NCBI GenBank assembly: GCA_039201605.1
Contig: JBCCRO010000022.1
Span: 27,581 to 91,580 of the forward strand
DNA length: 64,000 nt
Source: CADEDH01 sp039201605
GTDB lineage: Bacteria > Actinomycetota > Acidimicrobiia > Acidimicrobiales > SZUA-35
Direction: 5' to 3'
Shown: piece by piece, positions 49,284-57,733 of the stretch
Position numbering within the stretch: the first letter of the stretch is position 1
Layout of the letters: each line of letters begins with the position of its first letter
The notes under the pieces: model-generated
The model's input: only the letters and a program-made list of their open reading frames with translations
Databases searched by the model: none
Told to the model about the DNA's origin: nothing
Made by a program: the position numbers and the translations under genes

Positions 49284-50270
49284 ATGACGTCGGTCGACAC
49301 ACCCAGCGTGCCCGCCACGGACGAAGAGGACCTCCCGCCCCTGGAACCGGGCGCCGTGCTCCGCGGCGTCGATCTGTCGGGCCGCGACCTCAGCGGCCTC
49401 GACTTGACCGGTGCCGACCTGTCACTGGCCGACCTCACCGGGGTCAAGGCGATCGGCACCACCCTGGTCGGTGTCGCCCTCCACGGGGCCAAGCTCGACG
49501 ACGCCAACCTCCTCAACGTCGATCTCACCGACGCCGACCTGTCGCAGAGCTCCGCCCACGACAGCAACTTCGGCGGCGCCAACCTGCACGGCGCCTCGTT
49601 CTTCGGGGCCGATCTGGGCAACACCTCGCTCAGCCACGCCGACCTGACCGGCGCCGATCTGCGCACCGCCAATCTGGCCGGGGCCCGCCTCCGCTCGGTG
49701 ACCCTCATCGAGGCCGACCTGACCAATTGCGTCCTGACCGACGCCGACCTGACCGATGCCGAGGTCGACAACGCCTCGTTCCGCAACGCCCACCTGAGTG
49801 GGGCCAAGGTGAAGGGGATGCTGCACTACCGCACCGCCGACTGGGTGGGGGCCGACACCACGGGCACCGACTTCACCGGCGCCTTCCTCGCCCGCCGCTT
49901 CGTCATCGACCAGAACTACCTCCACGAGTTCCGGACCCAGAGCCCGACCCACGAGTGGATCTACCGGCTGTGGTGGCTCACCTCCGACTGCGGCCGCTCG
50001 ATGGTGCGGTGGGGCATGTGCACCTTCACCTTCGCCCTGATCTTCGCCGGTATCTACGAGGTGGTCGACATCGACTACGGCGACGACAAGACGGCGCTGT
50101 CGTCGCTCTACTTCTCGATCGTGACCCTGACCACGCTCGGCTACGGCGACATCCTCCCCAACTCACAGACGGCCCAGGCCGTGGTGATCGGTCAGGTCAT
50201 CGTCGGCTACGGCATGTTGGGCGGCCTGCTCAGCATCTTCTCCACCATGATGTCCAGGAGGGGCGAATGA
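49284..50270 (+). CDS. Pentapeptide-repeat potassium channel
   Basis: 328 residues. Residues about 35-205 form pentapeptide repeats of the A(D/N)LxG type (LSGLDLTGADLSLADLTG, LTDADLSQSS, LRTANLAGARL), a right-handed quadrilateral beta-helix. The C-terminal part contains two membrane helices around the selectivity sequence TLTTLGYGDILP, the K+ channel filter TxxTxGYGD. The fusion of a soluble repeat solenoid to a two-helix channel module is known in bacteria, where the solenoid may gate or tether the channel. ATG 49284. The next gene overlaps by ATGA. Confidence 0.9.
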   Translation: MTSVDTPSVPATDEEDLPPLEPGAVLRGVDLSGRDLSGLDLTGADLSLADLTGVKAIGTTLVGVALHGAKLDDANLLNVDLTDADLSQSSAHDSNFGGANLHGASFFGADLGNTSLSHADLTGADLRTANLAGARLRSVTLIEADLTNCVLTDADLTDAEVDNASFRNAHLSGAKVKGMLHYRTADWVGADTTGTDFTGAFLARRFVIDQNYLHEFRTQSPTHEWIYRLWWLTSDCGRSMVRWGMCTFTFALIFAGIYEVVDIDYGDDKTALSSLYFSIVTLTTLGYGDILPNSQTAQAVVIGQVIVGYGMLGGLLSIFSTMMSRRGE

Positions 50271-51109
50271 AGCTGTTCAAGCGCAAGGCCAAGGACCGCA
50301 TCGACGAGGTGGCGGGCGTCCTCGACGGCTACGAGCTGCCCACGTTCCCCAACGTGGTCAATGAGGCCCTCTCGATGCTGAGCGACCCCACGTCGAACAT
50401 GTGCCAGGTGGCCGACACCCTCGCCATCGACCCCGGGATCACGGCCAAGATGCTCAGCATGGCCAATTCGGCCGCCGTCGGGCTCCGCAACCCGGTCAAC
50501 GACCTCCAGCAGGTCGCCGCCCTCCTCGGCCGCAACCAGATCGAGTCGCTCCTGATCGGCTCGGCCGTCAGCGCCTCCCTGCCCGAGGTCCGCTCCCCCG
50601 TGTTCGACTCGGCCCGCTTCTGGCGTACGGCGGCCGAGCGGGCGGTGGTGGCCGCCGCCATCAGCGGCCGGATCCAGCCCGCCAACCGATCGGAGGCCTT
50701 CACCACCGCGCTGTTGCAGGACATGGCCCTCCCCGTGCTGCTCGACCAGGTTCCGGGCTACGAGGATCTGATCAGGCGGTGGCACAACGGCGAGATCCCG
50801 GATCTGGCCCAGGCCGAGACCGAGACCTTCGGCTTCGACCACGCCGCCCTGGCCGGCCACATGGGTGCCCGCTGGGGCTTCCCCGAGCCGATGCTGGCGT
50901 CGCTCACCGAGCACCACGACGGCCTCAACACCGACACGATGATCTGGGCCCGCCTGGTCGCCTGCTGGACCGAGGGCGACGACGAGGGCAGCGTGCAGCA
51001 GCTCCTCGACGATGCCGCCACCGTGCCCCAGCTGGCCGGGGTCGACGCCCCCGAGCTGGTCGAGGCGGCGCTGGACGACGTCGGCGCCGTCGCCGCCCTC
51101 TTCCGCTGA
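50267..51109 (+). CDS. HDOD domain signalling protein
   Basis: 280 residues, HDOD fold (an HD-like domain without catalytic HD). Blocks YELPTFPNVVNEALSMLSD, IDPGITAKMLSMANSAAVGL and FTTALLQDMALPVLLDQVPG are typical. HDOD proteins act as adaptors or regulators, often with c-di-GMP or in the control of motility and stress. ATG 50267 overlaps the channel stop and has AGGAGGGGCGA upstream inside the channel gene, so the two are translationally coupled. Confidence 0.92.
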   Translation: MKLFKRKAKDRIDEVAGVLDGYELPTFPNVVNEALSMLSDPTSNMCQVADTLAIDPGITAKMLSMANSAAVGLRNPVNDLQQVAALLGRNQIESLLIGSAVSASLPEVRSPVFDSARFWRTAAERAVVAAAISGRIQPANRSEAFTTALLQDMALPVLLDQVPGYEDLIRRWHNGEIPDLAQAETETFGFDHAALAGHMGARWGFPEPMLASLTEHHDGLNTDTMIWARLVACWTEGDDEGSVQQLLDDAATVPQLAGVDAPELVEAALDDVGAVAALFR

Positions 51110-51181
51110 CCGGCGCCCGCCCCACCGGGCCGCTCGGAGAACATCGCCCGATTCGTCGCCCGATTCGTCGGTCGGCGGGTG

Positions 51182-51616
51182 CTAGCGAACGGCGGTGACC
51201 ATGGCCACGGCCAGCCCGGCGACGGGCAGGGCGACCACGAGCGACACCCAGAAGCTCTGCAGGTGGAACTGGAAGTCGACGTCGTCGACCCCCCCGATCC
51301 ACATCCACGACGGCCGCAGCACCAGGTGGATGAGCGAGTCGACGACGAGCAGATCGACCAGACCGACGAAGGCCACCACGGCCCAGGCCCCGACGAAGCT
51401 GGTGAACAGGCTCTCGCCGACGGCGGCGCCGCCGAGCGCTCCCCCGAACAGGATCAGGGTGATGAGCGATCCGGTGACGAGCGGGCCGACCTGATCGTCG
51501 GTGTCGACGCCGAGATCCTGGGCCCAGGAAGTCGGCCGGACCCGCCACGACGTGACGACGACGATCGAGAACGCCAGTGACGTGAGACCGGCGATGATCA
51601 ACAGGTCGGCGATCAT
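51182..51616 (-). CDS. Four-helix membrane protein (hypothetical)
   Basis: 144 residues with four predicted membrane helices (LLIIAGLTSLAFSIVVVTS, GSLITLILFGGALGG, FVGAWAVVAFVGLVDLLVV, FWVSLVVALPVAGLAVAMV). A short DLGVDTDDQ loop and a C-terminal cluster of PSWMWIGGVDDVDF lie between them. No family recognised. It is convergent to the HDOD gene and divergent from the phosphatase gene. Confidence 0.72.
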   Translation of the reverse strand: MIADLLIIAGLTSLAFSIVVVTSWRVRPTSWAQDLGVDTDDQVGPLVTGSLITLILFGGALGGAAVGESLFTSFVGAWAVVAFVGLVDLLVVDSLIHLVLRPSWMWIGGVDDVDFQFHLQSFWVSLVVALPVAGLAVAMVTAVR

Positions 51617-51712
51617 CCGTCGGTCACCCTCACCATCGACCTCCTCGCCGATACCGCAGCGGCTACGCCAGCCACCGCTCGGGTTTCTTGAAGAGACACT
51701 ACGTCAGCCTGG

Positions 51713-51724
51713 TAGGAATTCCTA
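51713..51724. promoter_or_regulatory. Perfect 12-bp palindrome in a divergent promoter region
   Basis: TAGGAATTCCTA lies in the 166-bp gap between the membrane-protein and phosphatase genes, in an AT-richer patch unlike the rest of the window. It may be an operator or part of a promoter; nothing else supports it. Confidence 0.35.
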
Positions 51725-51782
51725 ACACAACGTCCGCCGACCGGGCGGACCGGCCGCCGTGGTGCGACTACCTTCTTCGGCC

Positions 51783-52301
51783 ATGAGCAGCTGGCCCCGG
51801 GGACGATCGGCCGACGGTGGGATCGACGAGATCCCCCTGCCCGGCGCGGGGCGGCTGTGGCTGTGCGGCAAGCACGCGGTGGGGCCCGACCCGGACGGCG
51901 CACTGTCCCGGGTCGGAGCCGACACCCTGCTCTGCTTCAACGAGCGGCACGAGATCGAGGCCCGCTACCCCGACTACGTCTCCTGGCTGCGGGCCGACGC
52001 ACCCGGTCGCCTGTGGTTCCCGACGCCCGACCTCGGTGTACGGCCGGTCGAGGAGTTCCTCCCCCTGGTGGAGGACTGCGTGGCCCGCCTCGACGACGGC
52101 GCCCGGCTCCTGGCCCACTGCGGCGCCGGGATCGGTCGGGCCGGGACGTTCGCCGTCGCCGTGCTGAGCGCCCGAGGGGTGGCCCTCGACCAGGCGCTCG
52201 CCACCGTGGCCGACCATCGACCGTCGGCCGGACCGGAAGCGGGCTCCCAGGAGGAGCTGGCGGCGACGGTGGCGGAGCATTTCGGACCTAGTCGTCCCTA
52301 A
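51783..52301 (+). CDS. Protein tyrosine phosphatase-like protein
   Basis: 172 residues. The active-site loop HCGAGIGRAG is a CX5R phosphatase P-loop, preceded by a DxFP/ERHE-type acidic region and followed by LDQALATVADHRPSAGPE. The pattern belongs to the dual-specificity/CDKN3-like and bacterial tyrosine phosphatases. ATG 51783 is preferred to 51759 because the upstream residues are unrelated. Substrate unknown; serine/threonine kinase at the start of the window is too far away to be claimed as its partner. Confidence 0.85.
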   Translation: MSSWPRGRSADGGIDEIPLPGAGRLWLCGKHAVGPDPDGALSRVGADTLLCFNERHEIEARYPDYVSWLRADAPGRLWFPTPDLGVRPVEEFLPLVEDCVARLDDGARLLAHCGAGIGRAGTFAVAVLSARGVALDQALATVADHRPSAGPEAGSQEELAATVAEHFGPSRP

Positions 52302-52352
52302 CCCGCTCTGGCAGCGTCTATCGGTTGGCGCTACAACTAGATCGTGGGATCG

Positions 52353-53861
52353 ATGTCTCACTCCGAAGCACTGCTGGGGGCCGTGACCGTCACCGAGCAG
52401 TCGCGGCGGCCTGCCGACCTGCTCCGACTTCCCCGCAGCCGCTACGAGGCGTTCGCCGCCCTGGTGGGCTGGGGGGTGCTGATGCAGCTGCTCACCGGCC
52501 GGGGTGAGCAGTCGTTGTGGCTCCTGCCGGTGCTGCTGTCGGCCATCGCCCTGATCCTGCGGCCCTGGTCGGTGACGGCCATGACCGTGCTCCTGGTCTC
52601 GATCACGGGCCGCACCCTGTTCGACCTCGACGCCCCACCGGGTTTCTGGCTTCTGCTGGCCGTGCTCACACCGTTCTGGTTGGGCAGCCTCTACGCCGCC
52701 GCCATGCGCCATCGGAGCTGGCCCCGGATGAGCGAGATGGGCCCCCGGTTCGGTCCGGTGTTCCGCACCGGGTTCCTCATCGGGTGGGCCGTGGTCGCCA
52801 TCCACCAGATCAACGACGGCTTCACCTCCGCCGCCACCAGCTGCGCCGTCGCCGTGTACGACCGCAGTCGCGACCTGCTCGTCGTGCTCCCCGAGCTGGA
52901 CGACGGTGGCCCCGGGTGGTTCCCCGGCGCCGTCGTCGCCCTCCAGCTGCTGCTGGTCGTCGGCCTGATGTTCCCCTGGATGCGGCGGCTGCCGCTGGCG
53001 GCGGCGCTGCTGTTCCACGTCGTGGTCGGAGCGGCTGCGCCGCAGCTCTCCGCCCTGGCCTTCGCCTTCATCGTCCTGTTGATGCGCCACGAGGTGGTCG
53101 ACGCCGGCCTCGACCAGCTGTCGGCCATCGGTCATCGCCACTGGTGGCCCTCGGTGGTGGTGGCGATCCCGGTCGTCGTGGTGATGTTCCTGGCCACGGT
53201 GCGGGTCCTCACCGGGGTGGTGGCGGGGGCCGAGCCCCTGGGCGGGGCCCCGACCGACTTCGGCCCGTCGGTGGCGGCCCTGGCGGCGGTGATCACCGGC
53301 CTGGTGCTCCTCGTGCTGTACGGGGCCGGTACGTTCGGCCCGCCGTCGCCCACCGAGTCCCCCACCCCCACCGAGTGGGTCGGGCCGGTGGCTCTCCTCG
53401 CCGGCATCGTGGTCGCCCTGCTCGGCCTGGCCCCCTACCTCGGCCTGGGCACGGCGTACGCCTTCGCCGATGCCACCAACCTCCGCACCGAGGAGGGCCG
53501 GTGGAACCACCATGCGATCCCGGCGGCGACGTCGGTGTTCGACACCCAGACCCCGCTGGTGCGCTCGCTCGACCCCGACCACCCCGACCTGGCCCCGCTG
53601 GCCGACGATCTGGTGGTTCCCCTCGACGATGTGCGGCTGGTGGAGGGGGAGCTGCGGCGACGCCTGAACCGGACCTGTGGCGACGGCTCGGCCGACGGCG
53701 ACGACGACGAGACCGAGGCGCTGACCCTACGGGTCGGGGCGTCGCTGGCGACGATCGACGACGTGTGCGCCGACGAGGGGCTCACCGCCTCCGACGGCTG
53801 GTTCGTCGACCGGGTGCTCGGCTACCGGCCCGTTCCGATCGACGGCGCCTGCCCGGCCTGA
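52353..53861 (+). CDS. Multi-pass membrane protein, HTTM-like
   Basis: 502 residues from ATG 52353 (GTG 52344 adds three). About eight to ten membrane helices. The order and the central VVAIHQINDGFTSAATSCAV and VGLMFPWMRRLPLAAALLFHVVVG resemble the HTTM (horizontally transferred transmembrane) family related to vitamin K-dependent gamma-carboxylase, but similarity is by eye and not strong. The last part is soluble, with EPLG/ETEALTL and two Cys. Function unknown. Confidence 0.7.
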   Translation: MSHSEALLGAVTVTEQSRRPADLLRLPRSRYEAFAALVGWGVLMQLLTGRGEQSLWLLPVLLSAIALILRPWSVTAMTVLLVSITGRTLFDLDAPPGFWLLLAVLTPFWLGSLYAAAMRHRSWPRMSEMGPRFGPVFRTGFLIGWAVVAIHQINDGFTSAATSCAVAVYDRSRDLLVVLPELDDGGPGWFPGAVVALQLLLVVGLMFPWMRRLPLAAALLFHVVVGAAAPQLSALAFAFIVLLMRHEVVDAGLDQLSAIGHRHWWPSVVVAIPVVVVMFLATVRVLTGVVAGAEPLGGAPTDFGPSVAALAAVITGLVLLVLYGAGTFGPPSPTESPTPTEWVGPVALLAGIVVALLGLAPYLGLGTAYAFADATNLRTEEGRWNHHAIPAATSVFDTQTPLVRSLDPDHPDLAPLADDLVVPLDDVRLVEGELRRRLNRTCGDGSADGDDDETEALTLRVGASLATIDDVCADEGLTASDGWFVDRVLGYRPVPIDGACPA

Positions 53862-53917
53862 GGGCCGGTCGACGAGCCAGCCGTCGGGTCGGGCCGATCA
53901 CCGTGCCCGGCGGGCCA

Positions 53918-54709
53918 TCAGCGCTGCTGGGACCGACCCCGGGCCTGGATGCCCTCACGGGCCTCGGCGAAGGCGGCCGGATCGAATCCGGTGGCCCACC
54001 GGGCCGAGTAGGCCGCCTCGGCCTCGAGTGCCGGTCGGTCGTGCCCGGCGGCGGCGGCCAGATAGGCGTTGCGGACACCGGCGAGACTGGCGGGCGCGAT
54101 CGATGACATGTCCTCGGCGATGGCGACCGCTCGATCGAGCAGGTCGTCGTGGTCGACCACCTCGTTGAGCAGTCCCCACGCCAGCGCCTGGGCGGCGTCC
54201 ACGTAGTTGCCGGTGAAGCTCATCTGTCGGGCCCGGCGGATGCCGATCGCCTGGGGAAGGGCGACGGTGAGCCCCCAACCGGGCATCACCCCGACCCGGG
54301 CATGGGTGTCGGCGAAGGCGGCTCGCTCGCTCCCGACCAGGAAGTCGCAGGTCAGCGCCAGCTCGAGGCCCCCGGTCACGGCGACACCGTTGATGGCGCC
54401 GATCAGCGGCTTGTCGAGCGGGGGTAGGGGCGAGCGGGGTGCTGATCGATCGGCGTCGTCGGCTTCGGTCCGGGTCAGTCCGTCCCGGGCCAGCGCCTTC
54501 AGGTCGAGGCCGGCGCAGAAGGCCGGATCGGCACCGGTCAGGACGATGGCCGCCGCATCGCCGCCGTCGGCCTCGGCCAGCGCCCGGTACAGCCCCGACC
54601 GCAGCTCGTGGTTGAGGGCGTTGCGCACCTCGGGTCGGTTCAGGGTGACGATGGCGGCCGCGCCGCGGCGTTCGACCACCACCACGTCGGCCGTGTCGGT
54701 CGGTGCCAT
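53918..54709 (-). CDS. Enoyl-CoA hydratase/isomerase (crotonase) family protein
   Basis: 263 residues. The crotonase oxyanion blocks are AFCAGLDLKAL and AINGVAVTGGLELALTCDFLVGSERAAF, with AFADTHARVGVMPGWG typical. The catalytic pair cannot be fixed: one position that is Glu in true hydratases is less clear here, so an isomerase or other crotonase activity is possible. ATG 54709 has CAGGAGG about ten bases upstream. The VOC gene ends 34 bp before it on the same strand. Confidence 0.92.
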   Translation of the reverse strand: MAPTDTADVVVVERRGAAAIVTLNRPEVRNALNHELRSGLYRALAEADGGDAAAIVLTGADPAFCAGLDLKALARDGLTRTEADDADRSAPRSPLPPLDKPLIGAINGVAVTGGLELALTCDFLVGSERAAFADTHARVGVMPGWGLTVALPQAIGIRRARQMSFTGNYVDAAQALAWGLLNEVVDHDDLLDRAVAIAEDMSSIAPASLAGVRNAYLAAAAGHDRPALEAEAAYSARWATGFDPAAFAEAREGIQARGRSQQR

Positions 54710-54743
54710 CAGCTGGTGGCCTCCTGCCTCTCGGGTGTGTGGA

Positions 54744-55415
54744 TCACCGCTTGACGTGCGGCGTCATGAACGCCATCGGCACGCTGGAGCCCACCTCGGA
54801 GCGGAGAGCGGCGATCCGGCGGCCGGGCTGGACGGCGTCCACCGGCGTCGTCGACCAGTCGCCCAGGTGGGCGGCGGTGCCGTCGAGATCGGCGCTGACG
54901 TAGGCGATGCCGGCGATCCGGGCCCCGGTGCCGGCCGTGCCGTCGGGCTCCGGGGGGCCGACGATCTCCAGCAGGGTGTCGCCGGCCCAGGCGAACCGCA
55001 TGTCGACCCGGGCCCCGCCCGACGCCGTGGCGCGGTTGCCTTTGATCTCCAGGCCGAGCGCCTCGAAGGCGGCGGCGCTGGCCGGGGTGTCGGGCGTGCG
55101 CACCACCAGGTGATCGGTGCGGTACACCCCGTTGGGGTGACGGTCCTCGCCGGTGAGCGGCGGCGGCTCGGCCACCACCGTCGTCGGGATCCCGGCGATG
55201 TCGCCGACGTCGGCCGGTACCCCGCTCACGCCCCAGCCGACCACCCCCGTCATCGCCTCGTCGGTGGGGCCGGTGCCCTCGTCCGGTGCGCTCGTCGGGG
55301 CGCCGATGAGGCGGTGCTCGACCCCGTTGATGACGGTTGCGCCGTCGACCACGTCGAAGCCCACCCGGCCCCACAGGTCCGGGTCGTCGGTGATCTCGAG
55401 CCAGACGACGCGCAT
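54744..55415 (-). CDS. VOC (glyoxalase/bleomycin resistance) superfamily protein
   Basis: 223 residues. The C-terminal half carries a VOC-type pattern: TDHLVVRTPDTPASAAAFEALGL, then VDMRFAWAGDTLLEIVGP with the metal-type Glu. The N-terminal half looks like a degenerate copy (MRVVWLEITDDPDLWGRVGF). ATG 55415 (MRVVWLE) is chosen; the frame to 55442 is not supported. Substrate unknown. It may be cotranscribed with the crotonase gene. Confidence 0.8.
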   Translation of the reverse strand: MRVVWLEITDDPDLWGRVGFDVVDGATVINGVEHRLIGAPTSAPDEGTGPTDEAMTGVVGWGVSGVPADVGDIAGIPTTVVAEPPPLTGEDRHPNGVYRTDHLVVRTPDTPASAAAFEALGLEIKGNRATASGGARVDMRFAWAGDTLLEIVGPPEPDGTAGTGARIAGIAYVSADLDGTAAHLGDWSTTPVDAVQPGRRIAALRSEVGSSVPMAFMTPHVKR

Positions 55416-55460
55416 GGCGCCGACCGTAGCGGGCGGGCTCACCCAGAGGCGAACAGGCGG

Positions 55461-55527
55461 CCGGGTGGCGGGTGGTCGGTGGTCGGGCGGTCGGTGGCCG
55501 GGTGGTCGGGCGGGTGGTCGGGCGGGT
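55461..55527. repeat. GGTGGTCGG-type short tandem repeats
   Basis: A G-rich low-complexity stretch of degenerate GGTGGTCGG and CGGGTGGTCGGG units between the VOC and methyltransferase genes. Such tracts can slip during replication; no function is known. It separates the two genes by 133 bp. Confidence 0.6.
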
Positions 55528-55548
55528 ACCGGCGTGTGGGCGCCGGGG

Positions 55549-56130
55549 CTACGGGCGGCGGCCGGTGCCGAGGAGCGGTGCCATGGCGAACCCGTCGAGG
55601 TCGACGGCGAAGGCGGTGTCGACCGCGACGTCGATCAGCCCGGCGGCGCCGAGAGCGGTTTGGATCTCGCCCCGGGTCAGCCCGTGGTCGTCACCCTCCG
55701 CCCGCTCCCAGTCCCACTGGACGAAGCGGCCGCCGGGTGCGAGGCGGGCCGTCAGCTCGGCCGCCGTCGCCGGGTAGTCGTCGAGGAAGGCGCACACCGA
55801 GGAGCACACGATCAGCTGGAACGCCGCCGGTTCGTCGGGCACGTCGAGCGAGGCCACGACGGTCGACCAGCCGCGCTCCGCCCCCTTCGCCCCCAACACG
55901 TCGAGCATGGCGGGCGAGGTGTCGACGGCGACGACGTGAGCCCCGGCGGCGACGAGCCGCTCGGTGAGGAGGCCCGTCCCGCAGCCGAAGTCCAGCACCC
56001 GGGCACCGTCGAGCGCCGGGTCCGACACCCCGGGCAGGCCGACGAGGGAATCGAAGGCGGCGGCGGCATAGGCCCGGGCCGCCGGGTCGTCGTCCCACCC
56101 GGCGGCGTACTCGTCCCATTCGTTGTCCAC
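55549..56130 (-). CDS. Class I SAM-dependent methyltransferase
   Basis: 193 residues. SAM motif VLDFGCGTGLLTERL, motif II AVDTSPAMLDVLG and DEPAAFQLIVCSSVCAFLDD are typical of small-molecule methyltransferases (methyltransf_11/25). GTG 56130 begins MDNEWDEYAAGWDDDP, the standard entry for this family. Substrate unknown. Confidence 0.9.
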   Translation of the reverse strand: MDNEWDEYAAGWDDDPAARAYAAAAFDSLVGLPGVSDPALDGARVLDFGCGTGLLTERLVAAGAHVVAVDTSPAMLDVLGAKGAERGWSTVVASLDVPDEPAAFQLIVCSSVCAFLDDYPATAAELTARLAPGGRFVQWDWERAEGDDHGLTRGEIQTALGAAGLIDVAVDTAFAVDLDGFAMAPLLGTGRRP

Positions 56131-56231
56131 CGCCCCGTTCTAGCCGCCGGTCGACCGCGGTGTTCGGCCCCGGCCGAATCGACGGGGTCACCGCCTCGCC
56201 CCGGATCCCGGGGCGCCGCTACGTTGTCGCC

Positions 56232-57662
56232 ATGTTCATCAACGGTGCATGGATCGAGGCCGACGGCGGGGCGACGTTCGCCGTCACCAACCCCGCGACC
56301 GGGGAGGAGATCGGCCGCATGCCCGACGGGGGCGCGGCCGACGCCGCCACCGCCATCGGGGCCGCCCACGAGGCCTTCGACGCCTGGTCCCGTACCACCG
56401 CCTTCGCCCGGGCCGACATCCTCCAGCGGGCGTGGCAGCTGATGGGCGAGCGGGCCGCCGAGCTGGCGCAGCTGATGACCACCGAGCAGGGCAAGCCGCT
56501 GCGGGCCAGCCGGTTCGAGGTGGGCTACGCCGCCGACTTCATCCGGTGGTACGCCGAGGAGGCCCGTCGGCTCAGCGGCGAGTGGTTGCCGTCGGCCCGG
56601 GCCGACCAGCGCTTCCTCAGCATCCGCCAGCCGGTGGGGGTGGTGGCCATGGTGACGCCGTGGAACTACCCGATCTCGATGCTCACCCGGAAGATGGCCC
56701 CCGCTCTGGCCGCCGGATGCACGATGGTGCTGAAGCCGGCCGAGGCCACGCCGCTGTGCGCCAAAGCGGTGTTCGAGATCTTCGCCGAGGCCGGGGTGCC
56801 CGACGGGGTGATCAACCTCGTCACCGCCGCCGACCCGGCACCCGTCGGCGATGTGTTCACCAGCGACCCACGGGTGGCCAAGCTGACGTTCACCGGCTCC
56901 ACCGCCGTCGGCCGTCTCCTCGCCGCCAAGGCCGGGGCCTCACTGCAGCGGGTATCGGTCGAACTCGGTGGGCACGCCCCGTTCATCGTGTTCCCCGACG
57001 CCGATCCCATCACGGCGGCCAAGGGGGCGGCGGCACTCAAATTCCTCAACGCCGGGCAGGCCTGCATCAGCCCCAATCGGCTCTACGTCCACGAGAGCCG
57101 GGCCGAGGAGTTCACCGCCACCCTGACCGAGCGGGTCGACGGTCTGATCACCGGCAACGGCATGACCGAGGGCGTCGGGGTGGGGCCCCTGGTCGACGAC
57201 GCCGCCGTGGCCAAGGTGGCGGCCCAGGTCGACGACGCCCGAGACAAGGGCGCCGGCGTCCCCGTCGGTGGTCACCGGCTGACCGAGGACGGTCTGGATC
57301 GCGGCTTCTTCTACGCCCCGACCGTGCTGACCGAGGTCACCGACGACATGACCGTCTACCGGGAGGAGACCTTCGGGCCGGTGGCCCCGGTGGTGGTCTA
57401 CGACGACGTCGATCAGGTGATCGCCATGGCCAACGACACCCACTACGGGCTGGCCGCCTACGTCTACACCGACAGCCTGAAGACGTCGCTGACCGCCTTC
57501 GAGGCGCTGCGGTTCGGGATCATCGGCATCAACGACGTCAACCCCACCTCGGCCTCGGTGCCCTTCGGTGGCATGGGCGACTCCGGCCTCGGTCGGGAGG
57601 GCGGCCACGAGGGCCTCGACGAGTACCTGGAGACCAAGACCGCCGGTATCTCGCTCCGCTGA
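56232..57662 (+). CDS. Succinate-semialdehyde/aldehyde dehydrogenase
   Basis: 476 residues. The catalytic Cys is in NAGQACISPNR and the general base Glu in ELGGHAPFIVF; the NAD motif FTGSTAVGRLLAAKA and the proton relay GVVAMVTPWNYP match aldehyde dehydrogenases, closest by pattern to NAD(P)-dependent succinate-semialdehyde dehydrogenase (GabD). ATG 56232 matches the family N-terminus; the frame to 56160 is not supported. Reaction: oxidation of an aldehyde such as succinate semialdehyde. Confidence 0.92.
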   Translation: MFINGAWIEADGGATFAVTNPATGEEIGRMPDGGAADAATAIGAAHEAFDAWSRTTAFARADILQRAWQLMGERAAELAQLMTTEQGKPLRASRFEVGYAADFIRWYAEEARRLSGEWLPSARADQRFLSIRQPVGVVAMVTPWNYPISMLTRKMAPALAAGCTMVLKPAEATPLCAKAVFEIFAEAGVPDGVINLVTAADPAPVGDVFTSDPRVAKLTFTGSTAVGRLLAAKAGASLQRVSVELGGHAPFIVFPDADPITAAKGAAALKFLNAGQACISPNRLYVHESRAEEFTATLTERVDGLITGNGMTEGVGVGPLVDDAAVAKVAAQVDDARDKGAGVPVGGHRLTEDGLDRGFFYAPTVLTEVTDDMTVYREETFGPVAPVVVYDDVDQVIAMANDTHYGLAAYVYTDSLKTSLTAFEALRFGIIGINDVNPTSASVPFGGMGDSGLGREGGHEGLDEYLETKTAGISLR

Positions 57663-57733
57663 GCGAACGCCTCCGTCGGGCGGCCACCCCGTACCGCCGG
57701 ATGGCGGGTGCCGACGGCGGCACCCGGGCGGCA

